Shown: positions 27,320-35,963, numbered from the stretch's first letter. The stretch: DNA of 64,000 nucleotides from Rodentibacter myodis (GCF_001999305.1 NZ_MLHQ01000011.1:1-64000), one strand, 5' to 3'. Program-made: numbers and translations. Notes: generated from the sequence alone by a model not told the origin.

Positions 27320-30300
27320 TAAAATGCCCCCTCTAATTCATTAATCAGTTGCACCTTCGGGCGATCAAAAAACACACCGGATTGTGCTTCACCATTCATT
27401 CCACGCAAGAAAAGGTAAAACACGCCGCCAAAATCCCGTTCGTAATCATAATTGCTATCCACACTTTTCAAATAACGGTGTAATGCCAAGGTATAAAGCA
27501 AATATTGCCAATCATAATGATGATGTAACATTGCCTTTTCTAAGGCTTTTGGGTGGTAATCCGCCAAGGTTTCACCAAGAAAATTCGATTTATAATCCAG
27601 CAAATAATATTTACCTTGGTGACGAAACACCAAATCAATTGTGCCACGTACCATTCCTCGAATCTCTTCAAATTGCAACATTTCAGCGGGGAAATGATGA
27701 TGTGTCTGCAAGGCGTGGTTAAAGACATTCACATCAAAATACTCCCGAATGGATAAATAAAAGGGCATTTCTTTAATGCAATCCACTTTTGCCAGTTCGG
27801 CAAGTTTTATCGGTATTGTTGCGGATAATGGGGTTTGTGAAATTTGCTCGAACCATTGTTTTAACGGCTCAATAAAGGTTTCATCAAGCTGTAATTCTTG
27901 GCTGAGTTTTGTGATTGCCGTGTTGTTATTTAAGGCATTAAAATCGTTTTTTTCTAAATAACGGTGAAGCACCGTTCCCACTTGCGTACCACGTGGAAGG
28001 TCTAAAATCTCGGTATTTTTTTCCGTAGAAAGTGCGGTCAAGATTTCGGGCATATTTTCTTGCGTATCATAATCTTTTGCCTCATCAAAAATAACGGATT
28101 TTTTCACCGCACTTTCCTGCACATAATGCGCCCAACGATGAGCCTGTTCAATGGCTGTAAAACTGGTTACCCGCCAATTTTGTTCGATCTCACCATAAAA
28201 TTTGGCGGCAGCAAGATCATCTTCTTTCGTAGCAAAAGATAAAGGCGGTAACGCATTTAATGTGTCTGCCGACTCAATCCGCACACTTCCCATTTTAGCC
28301 TGAAATTTTGCAAGTAATGGCTTGCTGTCATAGTCTTTCGATAATGCGAGGTTGTTGCCAATTTCACCTTGCGTGAGTACATAAAGCAACGGATTCCATT
28401 TATTCTCAAATTGGGTCGGCAATGCAAATGCCATCTGATATTTCGCACGGGTTAAGGCAACATACAGTAAGCGTAATTCTTCCGCCAACGTTTCTTGATT
28501 CAGCTCGTTTAAATGGCGATTTTGCATATCCCATAAAATCGCATCTTGTTCTTTGGAATAATAAAGATTAATGTCTTTTGCCGTTTTGCCTGCTTTACTT
28601 GGATCACGGCTCGGCACGCCTAAAAACGGCAACCAAACCAAATCATATTCCAGCCCCTTAGATTTATGAATGGTGACGATTTTCACCAACTGCCGTTCAC
28701 TTTCTAAGCGAATTTGAGCCTCTTGTCTGCCCTCGCCTTGGATTTGTTTTTCAAACCAACTTAGTAATGCCGCCTCACTCTCATTCAAGGTTGCTGCTTG
28801 TTGAAGAATCTCTGCAAGGTGTAAAAAATCCGTTAAATCACGTTCACCACTCGGCTGGTTCAATAAACGCGCTGCAATGCCTTGTTCTAACAAAATTTGA
28901 TGTAACATTGGCAACACGCCTTGCCGTTGCCACATTTGTTGGTATTCTGCAAAACTATCCGCCCAGCGTTGCCAATCCGGATCACTGTGATGAATCTGAT
29001 GAATTTCTGCGGCATTTAAGCCAAAAAGTGCGGTCGCAATTGCATTTAAAATCGGGCGTTCTGCCACATTCAAGCAGGCTTTTAACACAAGCACCAATTC
29101 TTTCGCCACCGGACTGTCAAATACGCTGTTTTGATCGGAAAGATAAACGGCGGCAATGCCTAATTGTTGCAGTTCATTTTTCACTAATGCCGCTTCGTTT
29201 TTATCCCGCACTAACACGGCAATATTGGCGGCTTGTAATGGTTTGCTTTCCTGTTCCCCTTTAAAAATCGCCTGATTTTCAACCGCACTTTTCAACCAAT
29301 GCTGAATGGAAACGGCACAAGTGCGTGCTAAGGCGGTTTTATCTAAATTTTTACCGTCATTTTCTGTTAAATAAAAACGATACGCCGGCTCACATTCATC
29401 GTTCAAATAAAATTGAGGATGATCGTCTCGCGCACCTACCGCTGAAAATTCGATATTGTCATAAATAAAGGGTGCGTTATCAAAATCAAATAAAGTATTC
29501 ACCCCTTCCACGACCCGTTTTTCCGAACGGTAGTTTTTGATTAAGTTAAACCGTTCATCCGCCTGCGCCGCCGCTTTCAAATAGGTAAAAATATCCGCGC
29601 CACGGAAGCGATAAATCGCCTGTTTCGGATCGCCAATCATAATAAAGCCAATATTTTCCGCCTGTGGTTCCCGATAAACTTTTGAGAAAATTTGGTATTG
29701 TTGTGCATCCGTATCCTGAAACTCATCAATCATTGCAAAGGGATATTGAAAGCGGATCATTTCCGCCAGTTGATCGCCCTGCCCGTGTTGCAAGGCTTCA
29801 CAAAGCAACCGCAATAAATCATCAAAGGATTTTTCTTGATGATTTTGTTTATATTCAAGCAATTTTTGTTGAATACCTTGGCGATAATGATAAAGCGTGA
29901 TCTTCTTGAGTAATTCGGGATCAACCAAAGTCTTCACCCGTTCTTCCAATTCGGCAAAAATAGGAAATTCAAAAGGCGTTGCCCCTTCTTCCCCCTTTTG
30001 CGTCAATATTGATTGAAAAAAGTACTTTTCTAAGGTTTGATGAACAAGATAATCCCGAGGGGAATTCGCCCATTCGGTGATTTGCTCAAGCCAATTTTCT
30101 AAACGGGTGGTGTTATATGTTTTGCGGCTTAAGGATTTCGGCGTACCTTTTGCATATTTTTTCGTGATTTCATTGGTAATCAGTTCACGAATTTTTTCGA
30201 CATTTTCCAACCAAAGGGTTTTCAATTCCTTTATCGTCTGAAAATAGCCCTCTATATTTTTCTGTAAAAATTCATCAACGGACAAAGATAAGGCTTGAGG

Positions 30301-30951
30301 ATTCTCTATTTCTACCTGTACATTTTTGTCTAAATCCGCTTTTAAAATGCCTAACACAGCATCTGGCGAACCCAATTCCCTAGCGATAAAATTTGCGGTT
30401 TCAAAGGAAACGGGATAAAAATGCTCACGCCAAAATTCATTGGCAAATCGTTTTAATAAATCCGATTGATCTTTCAACAATTCCAAATTGAAATGAACGC
30501 CGGAATTAAAGGCATATTGCATTAACATTCGGCGGCAAAAACCGTGAATGGTGAAAATAGCGGCAAGATCCATATTTTGCTCGGCGAGTTTTAAACGCTG
30601 AATGGCAAGGGGAAGATTATCGAGGGTATTGCAAAGTGCGGTCAGAAATTCATCCTTTTTAAAGGCAGCAATGTCTTTTGTTTCGGCATAATTCGACAAT
30701 TTTTGAATGGCATCGGTAATACGTTCGCGGATTTTTTGTTTTAATTCTTCCGTTGCCATTTCCGTAAATGTCACCACTAAAATTTCTTCCACATTCAAAG
30801 GGCGGAAAAAATTGTTCCCACCGGCTTGTAACAAAAGTCGAAGATATAAAGAACCGATGGTGTAAGTTTTTCCCGTACCGGCTGAAGCCTCAATAAGACT
30901 AACTTGATTTAAAGGCAATGTGACAGGGTTAAGCGGCGTTGTTTTTTTCAT
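27319..30951 (-). CDS. recB: RecBCD enzyme subunit RecB (3'-5' helicase and nuclease)
   Basis: The 1210-residue protein has superfamily 1 helicase motifs: EASAGTGKT at residues 21-29, DEFQDT near 395, GDPKQAIYRFRGAD near 425 and VTIHKSKGLEYD near 770. The C-terminal nuclease shows GTIDLVF and LLDYKSNF near 1095-1122, with the Asp and Lys needed for metal-dependent cutting. It repairs broken ends and degrades phage DNA. It is divergent from the ydbH-like gene. Confidence 0.97.
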   Translation of the reverse strand: MKKTTPLNPVTLPLNQVSLIEASAGTGKTYTIGSLYLRLLLQAGGNNFFRPLNVEEILVVTFTEMATEELKQKIRERITDAIQKLSNYAETKDIAAFKKDEFLTALCNTLDNLPLAIQRLKLAEQNMDLAAIFTIHGFCRRMLMQYAFNSGVHFNLELLKDQSDLLKRFANEFWREHFYPVSFETANFIARELGSPDAVLGILKADLDKNVQVEIENPQALSLSVDEFLQKNIEGYFQTIKELKTLWLENVEKIRELITNEITKKYAKGTPKSLSRKTYNTTRLENWLEQITEWANSPRDYLVHQTLEKYFFQSILTQKGEEGATPFEFPIFAELEERVKTLVDPELLKKITLYHYRQGIQQKLLEYKQNHQEKSFDDLLRLLCEALQHGQGDQLAEMIRFQYPFAMIDEFQDTDAQQYQIFSKVYREPQAENIGFIMIGDPKQAIYRFRGADIFTYLKAAAQADERFNLIKNYRSEKRVVEGVNTLFDFDNAPFIYDNIEFSAVGARDDHPQFYLNDECEPAYRFYLTENDGKNLDKTALARTCAVSIQHWLKSAVENQAIFKGEQESKPLQAANIAVLVRDKNEAALVKNELQQLGIAAVYLSDQNSVFDSPVAKELVLVLKACLNVAERPILNAIATALFGLNAAEIHQIHHSDPDWQRWADSFAEYQQMWQRQGVLPMLHQILLEQGIAARLLNQPSGERDLTDFLHLAEILQQAATLNESEAALLSWFEKQIQGEGRQEAQIRLESERQLVKIVTIHKSKGLEYDLVWLPFLGVPSRDPSKAGKTAKDINLYYSKEQDAILWDMQNRHLNELNQETLAEELRLLYVALTRAKYQMAFALPTQFENKWNPLLYVLTQGEIGNNLALSKDYDSKPLLAKFQAKMGSVRIESADTLNALPPLSFATKEDDLAAAKFYGEIEQNWRVTSFTAIEQAHRWAHYVQESAVKKSVIFDEAKDYDTQENMPEILTALSTEKNTEILDLPRGTQVGTVLHRYLEKNDFNALNNNTAITKLSQELQLDETFIEPLKQWFEQISQTPLSATIPIKLAELAKVDCIKEMPFYLSIREYFDVNVFNHALQTHHHFPAEMLQFEEIRGMVRGTIDLVFRHQGKYYLLDYKSNFLGETLADYHPKALEKAMLHHHYDWQYLLYTLALHRYLKSVDSNYDYERDFGGVFYLFLRGMNGEAQSGVFFDRPKVQLINELEGAF

Positions 30952-31088
30952 AATATGACCGAGGCTGAATTGAATGGCGGTATTTTAGGGATTAATCATC
31001 CCTTTGGCTATGCATAAAATTGATTTTTTCAATGCCAAGATTTCGCTACAATATGCCGCCGAAAATTCAAGAGCGTTGTTGAGGGAAT

Positions 31089-31267
31089 ATGCGAAAAGGT
31101 CGATGTTTTGCCTTGGTTGGTTTTTTGCTGGTAGGGGGATTTTTACCCTGCCTTGGTGGCTTACGCCCAAATGGGCGGAACGACTGGCAAATACTTTTTT
31201 AATGCCGGAATATTCACTACAACTCTCTCAAACTTGGACAATCAACCACAAGGGATGGCAAATACCA
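31089..31267 (+). pseudogene. ydbH: 5' fragment of a ydbH-like gene, frameshifted and cut by the prophage
   Basis: ATG 31089 starts a signal-anchor (MRKGRCFALVGFLLVGG). One base is missing in the G5 tract 31134-31138 relative to the frame that continues as IFTLPWWLTPKWAERLANTF and on to WTINHKGWQIP. That frame meets the prophage end at 31265 and stops at TAA 31266-31268 region. The rest of the gene is at 63070-64000. YdbH is an envelope-spanning lipid-transfer protein of the AsmA/TamB group; here it should be inactive in full-length form. Identification rests on the join with the right-hand fragment and on similarity in pattern to E. coli YdbH. Confidence 0.75.
31259..31265. other. attL overlap region
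   Basis: AAATACC joins ydbH sequence on the left to phage sequence (ATAACTAAAC) on the right. Putting the left flank and this heptamer next to the bases after 63069 gives GGATGGC-AAATACC-TTATGCC, which reads G-W-Q-I-P-Y-A in frame with the 3' part of ydbH. Confidence 0.75.
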
Positions 31268-31394
31268 TAACTAAACTAATAGAAACAATAACTTACCAAT
31301 ATTTCAAACACCTACAAAAGCAAATAATCGCAAATAAAAGTAAATATCAGACAGAACCGCCAGCCAATCGCCACTAAAAATAAGAAAAAAGCAC

Positions 31395-31424
31395 AAGGGA
31401 TTTTGCGAAAAACAATCCCTTTTT
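31395..31424 (-). terminator. Terminator after the integrase gene
   Basis: AAGGGATT (31395-31402) and AATCCCTT (31413-31420) make an 8-bp stem with an 11-base loop; on the minus strand it is preceded by AAAAA and followed by TTGTGCTTTTTT. It would end leftward transcription of int before the attachment site. Confidence 0.65.
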
Positions 31425-31435
31425 GTCCTAGCACA

Positions 31436-31486
31436 TTTTTAGAAAGCTGTTTTCATTTTTAGAAAAAATCGGTTGTTTTTAGAAAA
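31436..31486. repeat. Three direct repeats TTTTTAGAAA at 20-bp spacing
   Basis: TTTTTAGAAA begins at 31436, 31456 and 31476, exactly 20 bases apart, on one face of the helix over about two turns. They lie between the attachment site and the integrase stop codon, where integrase arm sites, Cox or IHF sites would be expected. Binding is an inference. The remainder of 31268-31508 holds no gene. Confidence 0.6.
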
Positions 31487-31508
31487 ACTTTCTCCGTTTT
31501 GGGAAAAA

Positions 31509-32528
31509 CTACTGCGCAGGATTAGAAAGTGGATTGAATTTGACCGCACTTTCTAAATGTGAAGGAGCAAAATGCGCATAACGCATTGTCATTTCAATCG
31601 TTGAATGTCCAAGTATTTCTTTCAAAACTAAAATATTCCCCCCGTTCATCATAAAATGGCTTGCGAATGTATGGCGTAAAACGTGGGTTAATTGCCCTTT
31701 GGGTAACTCAATTTCAGCCCGAAGTACCGCATTTTCAAAGGATTCATAGGCATCTTTAAACAACCGCCCACGTTTTCTAGGCAACATATCAAATAATTCT
31801 TTACTGATTGGCACGGTGCGATTTTTCTTTGATTTCGTATTAATAAACGTAATTTTATAAGGCATCACCTGTGATTGTGTCAGCGTTTCCGCCTCACGCC
31901 AACGCGCACCGGTCGCCAAACAAATGCGAACAATCAACCCCAAATCAGGGTTGCGGGAATTGTCGCACTCCACAAGTAAACGATAAATATCACGTTCATA
32001 TAAAAACGCCAATTCCGTGTCCCGCTCTTTAAACAAGCGAACGCCTTCAAGTGGATTATCCCCCTTCCACTTCCGCAACGATTTCAACTCATTAAACACC
32101 GCCCGCAAATAGGCGTGTTCACGGTTTACTGTTGCCTCTTTGGGCGGGCGATTTTTATTGGTGGAAAACTCCCCATTAAGGCGGCGTTTGCGATAATCCG
32201 CAAATACTTCCGCATTAAATTCATTGGCAGGCGGATCGCCCAAGTGCGTACAAAGATTTTTCAGTTTCGCAAGACGTGCCTCACCGTCTGAAAGCGTTTT
32301 GCCGTGCACATCAAACCATTCTTGCACATAAAAACTTAGTGCCGGCAAATCATCGGATTCAGCGACAAAAACACCGACAGAATCAACCGCACTTTCTGTC
32401 GGTGCTTTCGCTTGATTATAAAAACGAAGAGCATCGCCTTTGGTTAAAAACCACTTGCGCGTGCGCTTGCCATTTACATAAACTTCTGCAAGCCATTTAC
32501 CGCTTTTTGTATCTTTACGAACAGCCAT
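31509..32528 (-). CDS. int: Phage integrase (tyrosine recombinase, HP1 type)
   Basis: The 339-residue protein is a tyrosine recombinase. The N-terminal arm-binding part starts MAVRKDTKSGKWLAEVY; the catalytic domain has Arg in ATGARWREAETLT (near 207), Lys in the beta hairpin TKSKKNRTVP (near 232), HVLRHTFASHF (His and Arg near 281-284), a His in LGHSTIEMTMRYAHF and the nucleophile Tyr near 315. It strongly resembles the HP1 integrase, which targets the anticodon stem of tRNA-Leu. The ATG lies within the last codons of the gene at 32515, so the lysogenic genes are read as one leftward unit. Confidence 0.97.
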   Translation of the reverse strand: MAVRKDTKSGKWLAEVYVNGKRTRKWFLTKGDALRFYNQAKAPTESAVDSVGVFVAESDDLPALSFYVQEWFDVHGKTLSDGEARLAKLKNLCTHLGDPPANEFNAEVFADYRKRRLNGEFSTNKNRPPKEATVNREHAYLRAVFNELKSLRKWKGDNPLEGVRLFKERDTELAFLYERDIYRLLVECDNSRNPDLGLIVRICLATGARWREAETLTQSQVMPYKITFINTKSKKNRTVPISKELFDMLPRKRGRLFKDAYESFENAVLRAEIELPKGQLTHVLRHTFASHFMMNGGNILVLKEILGHSTIEMTMRYAHFAPSHLESAVKFNPLSNPAQ

Positions 32529-33207
32529 TTAATTCTTGATATTTTTCACTAATTTTATTTGAAAGTTCTTCTGTTAATTTTAGGTATATATCAATTTCTT
32601 TATTTAACTCACATAGATGTATGGATTTAATCGAAAATCTGCTTAAAGGATTAATCTTTATATGAAACTCTTTCATAAAATGAATAGATTTAATTACTTC
32701 ATTAAAATCTTTAAATTCAATAATATTAATTAAGAATAATTTATACCGATAAATACTAATATCTAGATCTTTGTTTAAAATGTTATCAAAAGTCCACAAC
32801 ATAGTGTCGTTATAAGTCTTAAACCGGGCGATATGATTTATTGCATCATTGCACATTGACTTTAGGCTATTTAAAAGAGGTTTAATGCTGTCCATTTCTC
32901 TTATCAATTCACCTTGCACATCATCAATTTTACTTATAATTGCATTTTTATTTTGTTCTTGAGCTTGATATGCAGCCTTTTTAGCATAACTTGCAGCTTT
33001 CCAAGTACCAATCAAAATCCCAACCGTACATCCTGCCATAACCCAATCAGTAAATTTTATCCCTTGAAAAATAGAAAACTGAAAGATATTGATTACACAC
33101 GCCACCGCAAATGCGATCACAAACGGATACACAATTAACCACAATAAAAAATCTATTACAGGTGATTTTGATTCATCATTAAGAAATTTTTTCAAAGTAT
33201 TTAGCAC
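32515..33207 (-). CDS. Membrane-anchored accessory protein of the lysogenic operon
   Basis: I do not recognise this 230-residue protein. Two hydrophobic segments (about residues 18-50 and 55-75: FLLWLIVYPFVIAFAVACVI and VMAGCTVGILIGTW) are followed by a cytoplasmic, helical and partly coiled-coil domain of about 150 residues. The GTG start shares its G with the stop TAG of the gene before, and the end overlaps int, so it is translated with cI and int in lysogens. It is A+T-rich next to its neighbours. Position between int and cI is a common place for lysogenic-conversion, exclusion or defence genes in P2-like phages. Confidence 0.75.
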   Translation of the reverse strand: MLNTLKKFLNDESKSPVIDFLLWLIVYPFVIAFAVACVINIFQFSIFQGIKFTDWVMAGCTVGILIGTWKAASYAKKAAYQAQEQNKNAIISKIDDVQGELIREMDSIKPLLNSLKSMCNDAINHIARFKTYNDTMLWTFDNILNKDLDISIYRYKLFLINIIEFKDFNEVIKSIHFMKEFHIKINPLSRFSIKSIHLCELNKEIDIYLKLTEELSNKISEKYQELNGCS

Positions 33208-33683
33208 TATCGTTTTTTACACCCATCACGAATTTCACGCATTTCTTTTGCATTAAGCACAACATTTTGTGGAAGCACTTTATAAAGACTATTTGATGAT
33301 GTGTCATAGAGTTGTCCATCAAAAATAAAAATAAATGTTTTATCCTTGATAAAAAACTCAAGATTTATGTAATCATCAAATTTTGACTCACTAATCATAT
33401 ATTGATTAGTTAATGTGTTATGATATTCAAGAGAAATATCAGGAATACGTTTACCTTTTGTTGATGTTTTATGGCTCTTTTTATCAAAAATTGAGCATTG
33501 CGCAGTAAATAAAAAGAAATCATTTTTAGATTTTCCAAAAGAAAAAGTAAACGCAGGTTTATCATTCATTGAGTAATCATCAGCAATGATATCGAACGGT
33601 TGATAATTGCCGGATTCAATCGAGCCAACAGCCAAAATAGATGAGGAAAATAAAAGACAAGTCAATCCGATTAATCTTTTCAT
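33207..33683 (-). CDS. Secreted hypothetical protein of the lysogenic operon
   Basis: The 158-residue product starts with a Sec signal peptide (MKRLIGLTCLLFSSSILA, likely cleavage near residue 18-20), so it should be periplasmic. The mature part is rich in beta-prone and aromatic residues with two Cys (near 61 and 155) that could pair. No family was recognised. The ATG overlaps the cI stop codon by one base (TGATG) with AAGG upstream, so it is made from the repressor mRNA. With the membrane protein downstream it forms a two-gene envelope module in the lysogen. Confidence 0.78.
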   Translation of the reverse strand: MKRLIGLTCLLFSSSILAVGSIESGNYQPFDIIADDYSMNDKPAFTFSFGKSKNDFFLFTAQCSIFDKKSHKTSTKGKRIPDISLEYHNTLTNQYMISESKFDDYINLEFFIKDKTFIFIFDGQLYDTSSNSLYKVLPQNVVLNAKEMREIRDGCKKR

Positions 33684-34273
33684 CACACCTTCTCCATCTT
33701 CAAAATCACCTTCCCCACTACATCAATATCCGAAAGCTCACATTCAAAGCTGAATTTGCCACCGTCAACACGGATTTTTCCTGCCGGTAGCACAGTGATG
33801 TAACGGATAAGGTGGGAATTTTCCACAATGACGAAATAATCGCCATCAACCAAGTTGCCGTAATCACTTGTGGCAAAATATGTTTTGTTGTCTTCCTCAA
33901 CACTAAACACTTTGTCGTAGCTTTCACGGCTATCTAAATTCGGTAAATATGGCAAAAGAAAGGGTTTATTCCCCATTATGAAAGATTTTCCATTTTCTAA
34001 CTTAATAGAATGAAAATATTTCAAGTCCATAGAATTATCAAAAATTGGCTCTTCCCCAAAGGCGACATAGTCCAATCTTGCACCGGTTTCTTTCACGCAA
34101 CGGATAACTAATTCAGCGGGGAAAAAACCACGAGAAGCCCAAGTGCCAAAGGTACTATGAGGCATTCCTAAATGTTCAGCAAGAAGTCTCCTATTAGCAA
34201 ATCCATACGCTTTAACTATTCGGTTTATCACTTCTTTTCCACCGATCAAATCAAAATTTAACTCATTTGACAC
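33683..34273 (-). CDS. cI: CI-like phage repressor
   Basis: The protein (196 residues from GTG 34273) holds a helix-turn-helix domain in the first 70 residues (VINRIVKAYGFANRRLLAEHLGM, then HSTFGTWASRG) and a C-terminal LexA/S24-like fold (GDYFVIVENSHLIRYITVLPAGKIRVDGG) without an obvious catalytic Ser-Lys pair. I prefer GTG 34273, preceded by AATAGGTG, because the longer frame from 34303 would run into the operator. It keeps the prophage silent and faces cox across a shared control region. Confidence 0.88.
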   Translation of the reverse strand: MSNELNFDLIGGKEVINRIVKAYGFANRRLLAEHLGMPHSTFGTWASRGFFPAELVIRCVKETGARLDYVAFGEEPIFDNSMDLKYFHSIKLENGKSFIMGNKPFLLPYLPNLDSRESYDKVFSVEEDNKTYFATSDYGNLVDGDYFVIVENSHLIRYITVLPAGKIRVDGGKFSFECELSDIDVVGKVILKMEKV

Positions 34274-34341
34274 AAAATCACCTATTGACAACTCAATGAA
34301 CACAGATATATTATTTGTGTGTCAAATGACACAAATATAAT
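34264..34341. promoter_or_regulatory. CI/Cox divergent control region with operator
   Basis: The palindrome TGTGTCA-aa-TGACACA is at 34318-34333, with a second half-site TTTGACACAAA at 34266-34276 that includes the cI start. A rightward -10 TATAAT (34336-34341) directly follows the palindrome; a poor -35 (TTGTGT, 34315-34320) overlaps it. The repressor would block the early rightward promoter by binding here. Confidence 0.7.
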
Positions 34342-34376
34342 ATATACGATTATTTACAAGACTAGGAGTGTAGTCA

Positions 34377-34616
34377 ATGAACAATCAAAATGCAATTTGT
34401 ATAAATATACAGATGGAACAGCCTTATATGACAAGAGAAGAGTTTGCTAAGAAATTAGATATCAGCCCAAGTATGGTCGATGAATTAAGAAAAGAAGGCG
34501 TGTTGAAATACTACAAAAGGAAAAATGCTCAAGGAAAAGAAACCAAAAACGGTTTAGTGCTGATTGATTTGGTTGCGATTGCCGTTCGTAACGCCAAAAA
34601 CGCATTTGAACCCTAA
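34377..34616 (+). CDS. cox: Cox-like excisionase/regulator
   Basis: The 79-residue protein is the size of HP1 Cox, with a winged-helix start TREEFAKKLDISPSMVDELRKEGVL (residues 19-43). Cox in HP1 directs excision and represses the lysogenic promoter. It is the first gene of the rightward early operon, directly opposite cI. GGAG lies nine bases before the ATG. Confidence 0.88.
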   Translation: MNNQNAICINIQMEQPYMTREEFAKKLDISPSMVDELRKEGVLKYYKRKNAQGKETKNGLVLIDLVAIAVRNAKNAFEP

Positions 34617-34673
34617 ACCGCACCAAAGTGCGATCAATTCCAAACAAGATTTTAGTTATATAAGGGGAAGAAA

Positions 34674-35090
34674 ATGACTAAAACATCAACATTCAAATTC
34701 TTTATGCAAGAGATAATCGAAAACGACGATTTTTCACTTGAGCAAATAAAAAATATCACAGCAACAATTAGACAACCTATTCACGTTTCGTCAAACGTTC
34801 AATATACGGCAGAACCACATCAAGTAATTCGGGATTTGTTTGCTTCATTGCGTCAGCAAGCGCGTGAAACTCATTCTCCACATCATCAATCACATCAGGA
34901 TGACGGGCAAGCCCACGCAACAAACAACCAAGCACGCGTTCTTGAATTCCCTGTTGTAACTGAAGTTGATAAAGCTGTGTTTGAATCTGTTCAAGCGTAT
35001 TTAAGTTCTGATCGCTCATTGAATGCACTCCGTCATTTAAGTAACCGTTTATTTGTGTTGGCAAAAGCATACAACAAAAGCGGCAAATAA
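34674..35090 (+). CDS. Early phage protein of unknown function
   Basis: The 138-residue frame follows a good ribosome site (AAGGGGAAG) and continues the rightward early operon. The first 35 residues and the last 40 (VFESVQAYLSSDRSLNALRHLSNRLFVLAKAYNKSGK) look like normal helical protein; the middle (about 60-95) is rich in His, Gln and Ala and is opposite a well-formed minus-strand frame at 34777-35019. The whole may be one gene, or the middle may be a shadow of the minus-strand gene. Confidence 0.55.
   Translation: MTKTSTFKFFMQEIIENDDFSLEQIKNITATIRQPIHVSSNVQYTAEPHQVIRDLFASLRQQARETHSPHHQSHQDDGQAHATNNQARVLEFPVVTEVDKAVFESVQAYLSSDRSLNALRHLSNRLFVLAKAYNKSGK
34777..35019 (-). CDS. Possible antisense phage gene
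   Basis: An 80-residue frame (starting MSDQNLNTLEQIQTQL) on the opposite strand has a fair ribosome site (GGAGTGCATTCA before ATG) and the composition of a real amphipathic helical protein, rich in Leu, Gln and Glu with few rare residues. It lies wholly inside the rightward gene 34674-35090. Overlap of two real genes on opposite strands is unusual in P2-like early regions. No function is recognised. Confidence 0.4.
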   Translation of the reverse strand: MSDQNLNTLEQIQTQLYQLQLQQGIQERVLGCLLRGLARHPDVIDDVENEFHALADAMKQTNPELLDVVLPYIERLTKRE

Positions 35091-35108
35091 CAAAGCGAGG
35101 CGCGGGCA

Positions 35109-35480
35109 ATGTACGTTTCAGAAAGCAAAAGTGCGGTTGAACAATGGTATGAACAACACAAAATGCCATTATCCAACGCTAAAAATAGCGAAGAGGTCTT
35201 GCACGAAATGGCGTTAAGCAAATATGGTGTAGAACGTGCCTTTAATGGCTTAACCTACAAACAGCGCGAAACCCTCAAAGCCATTTCCGATATTGAACCG
35301 CTTGAAGACTACATCAACCCCGATTTATCCGGCGACAAACTTTGTCACTACAACAAAACAGGCATTACTAAATTGGCAGAAGGGCTAAAAACCATTGCTG
35401 CTATTCGTGCTGCGTTTCCAAAAGCCTTACGCCTTGCCGATTTCTTTTTAATCGACCCACACACAAGGGGGCAAAAATGA
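35109..35480 (+). CDS. Early phage protein of unknown function
   Basis: A 123-residue soluble protein with no family I recognise. GAGG lies before the ATG, and an exact uptake sequence AAAGTGCGGTT lies within codons 8-11. The end overlaps the next gene by ATGA. The central part (KQRETLKAISDIEPLEDYINPD) is predicted helical. It belongs to the early replication operon. Confidence 0.75.
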   Translation: MYVSESKSAVEQWYEQHKMPLSNAKNSEEVLHEMALSKYGVERAFNGLTYKQRETLKAISDIEPLEDYINPDLSGDKLCHYNKTGITKLAEGLKTIAAIRAAFPKALRLADFFLIDPHTRGQK

Positions 35481-35674
35481 ACAAACTCAATCCCGCAGGT
35501 TGTTTAAAGTCGGCCGGCAAATGGCGGGATAAATATCACCGCTACCGCACAAAATGGGAATATTTCAAACGCCAAAATAACGAAACCGCCGCCAATGCTA
35601 TTTATCACAAAATGGTGATGGCATTAGATAACGTGAGCTATCTCACGAAAAAAGCCGAAGAACTCGCACATTAA
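35477..35674 (+). CDS. Small basic early phage protein
   Basis: The 65-residue, Lys/Arg/Tyr-rich protein (GKWRDKYHRYRTKWEYFKRQNN) starts in a 4-base overlap with the gene before. It may bind nucleic acid on the basis of charge alone. Function unknown. Confidence 0.7.
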   Translation: MNKLNPAGCLKSAGKWRDKYHRYRTKWEYFKRQNNETAANAIYHKMVMALDNVSYLTKKAEELAH

Positions 35675-35684
35675 GGAAAACACA

Positions 35685-35963
35685 ATGCAAGAACACATTA
35701 TTGAACTCTCAAATCGCTACGCCTTAAAACTAAGAAATGGGCTATATGTGCTTTATCAAATCACATTCAATGAAAACGGCACTTATGAACGCACCGGTGG
35801 GAAAGTCTGTAAAAACCTTCTTTCCGTGATTGATACCCTGATTTATTGCGAACTGGAAAAAGAAGAAGCCGCTACCCTAACGGAAATTGCCAAACAATTA
35901 GGCGCAATACAGGCGGAAGTGCAACGCATTGCCGAAATCCAACAGGAATATGCCCACGCTTAG
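35685..35963 (+). CDS. Early phage protein of unknown function
   Basis: A 92-residue protein beginning MQEHIIELSNRYALKLRNGLYVLYQ, with an N-terminal beta-like half and a C-terminal helix rich in Glu and Ala that could pair as a coiled coil. AAGGAAAACAC precedes the start. Function unknown; it lies in the replication operon. Confidence 0.75.
   Translation: MQEHIIELSNRYALKLRNGLYVLYQITFNENGTYERTGGKVCKNLLSVIDTLIYCELEKEEAATLTEIAKQLGAIQAEVQRIAEIQQEYAHA

Noticed and set aside
28767-29264. A 165-residue plus-strand frame within recB.
   Set aside because: It is a shadow of recB with Pro/His/Ser-rich composition and no ribosome site.
31395-31404. AAGGGATTTT is shared between the region beside int and the tRNA-Leu fragment (63053-63062), as if it were the attachment core.
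   Set aside because: It is part of the int terminator stem, and using it as the crossover does not rebuild ydbH. The AAATACC/AAATCCC pair does, in frame.
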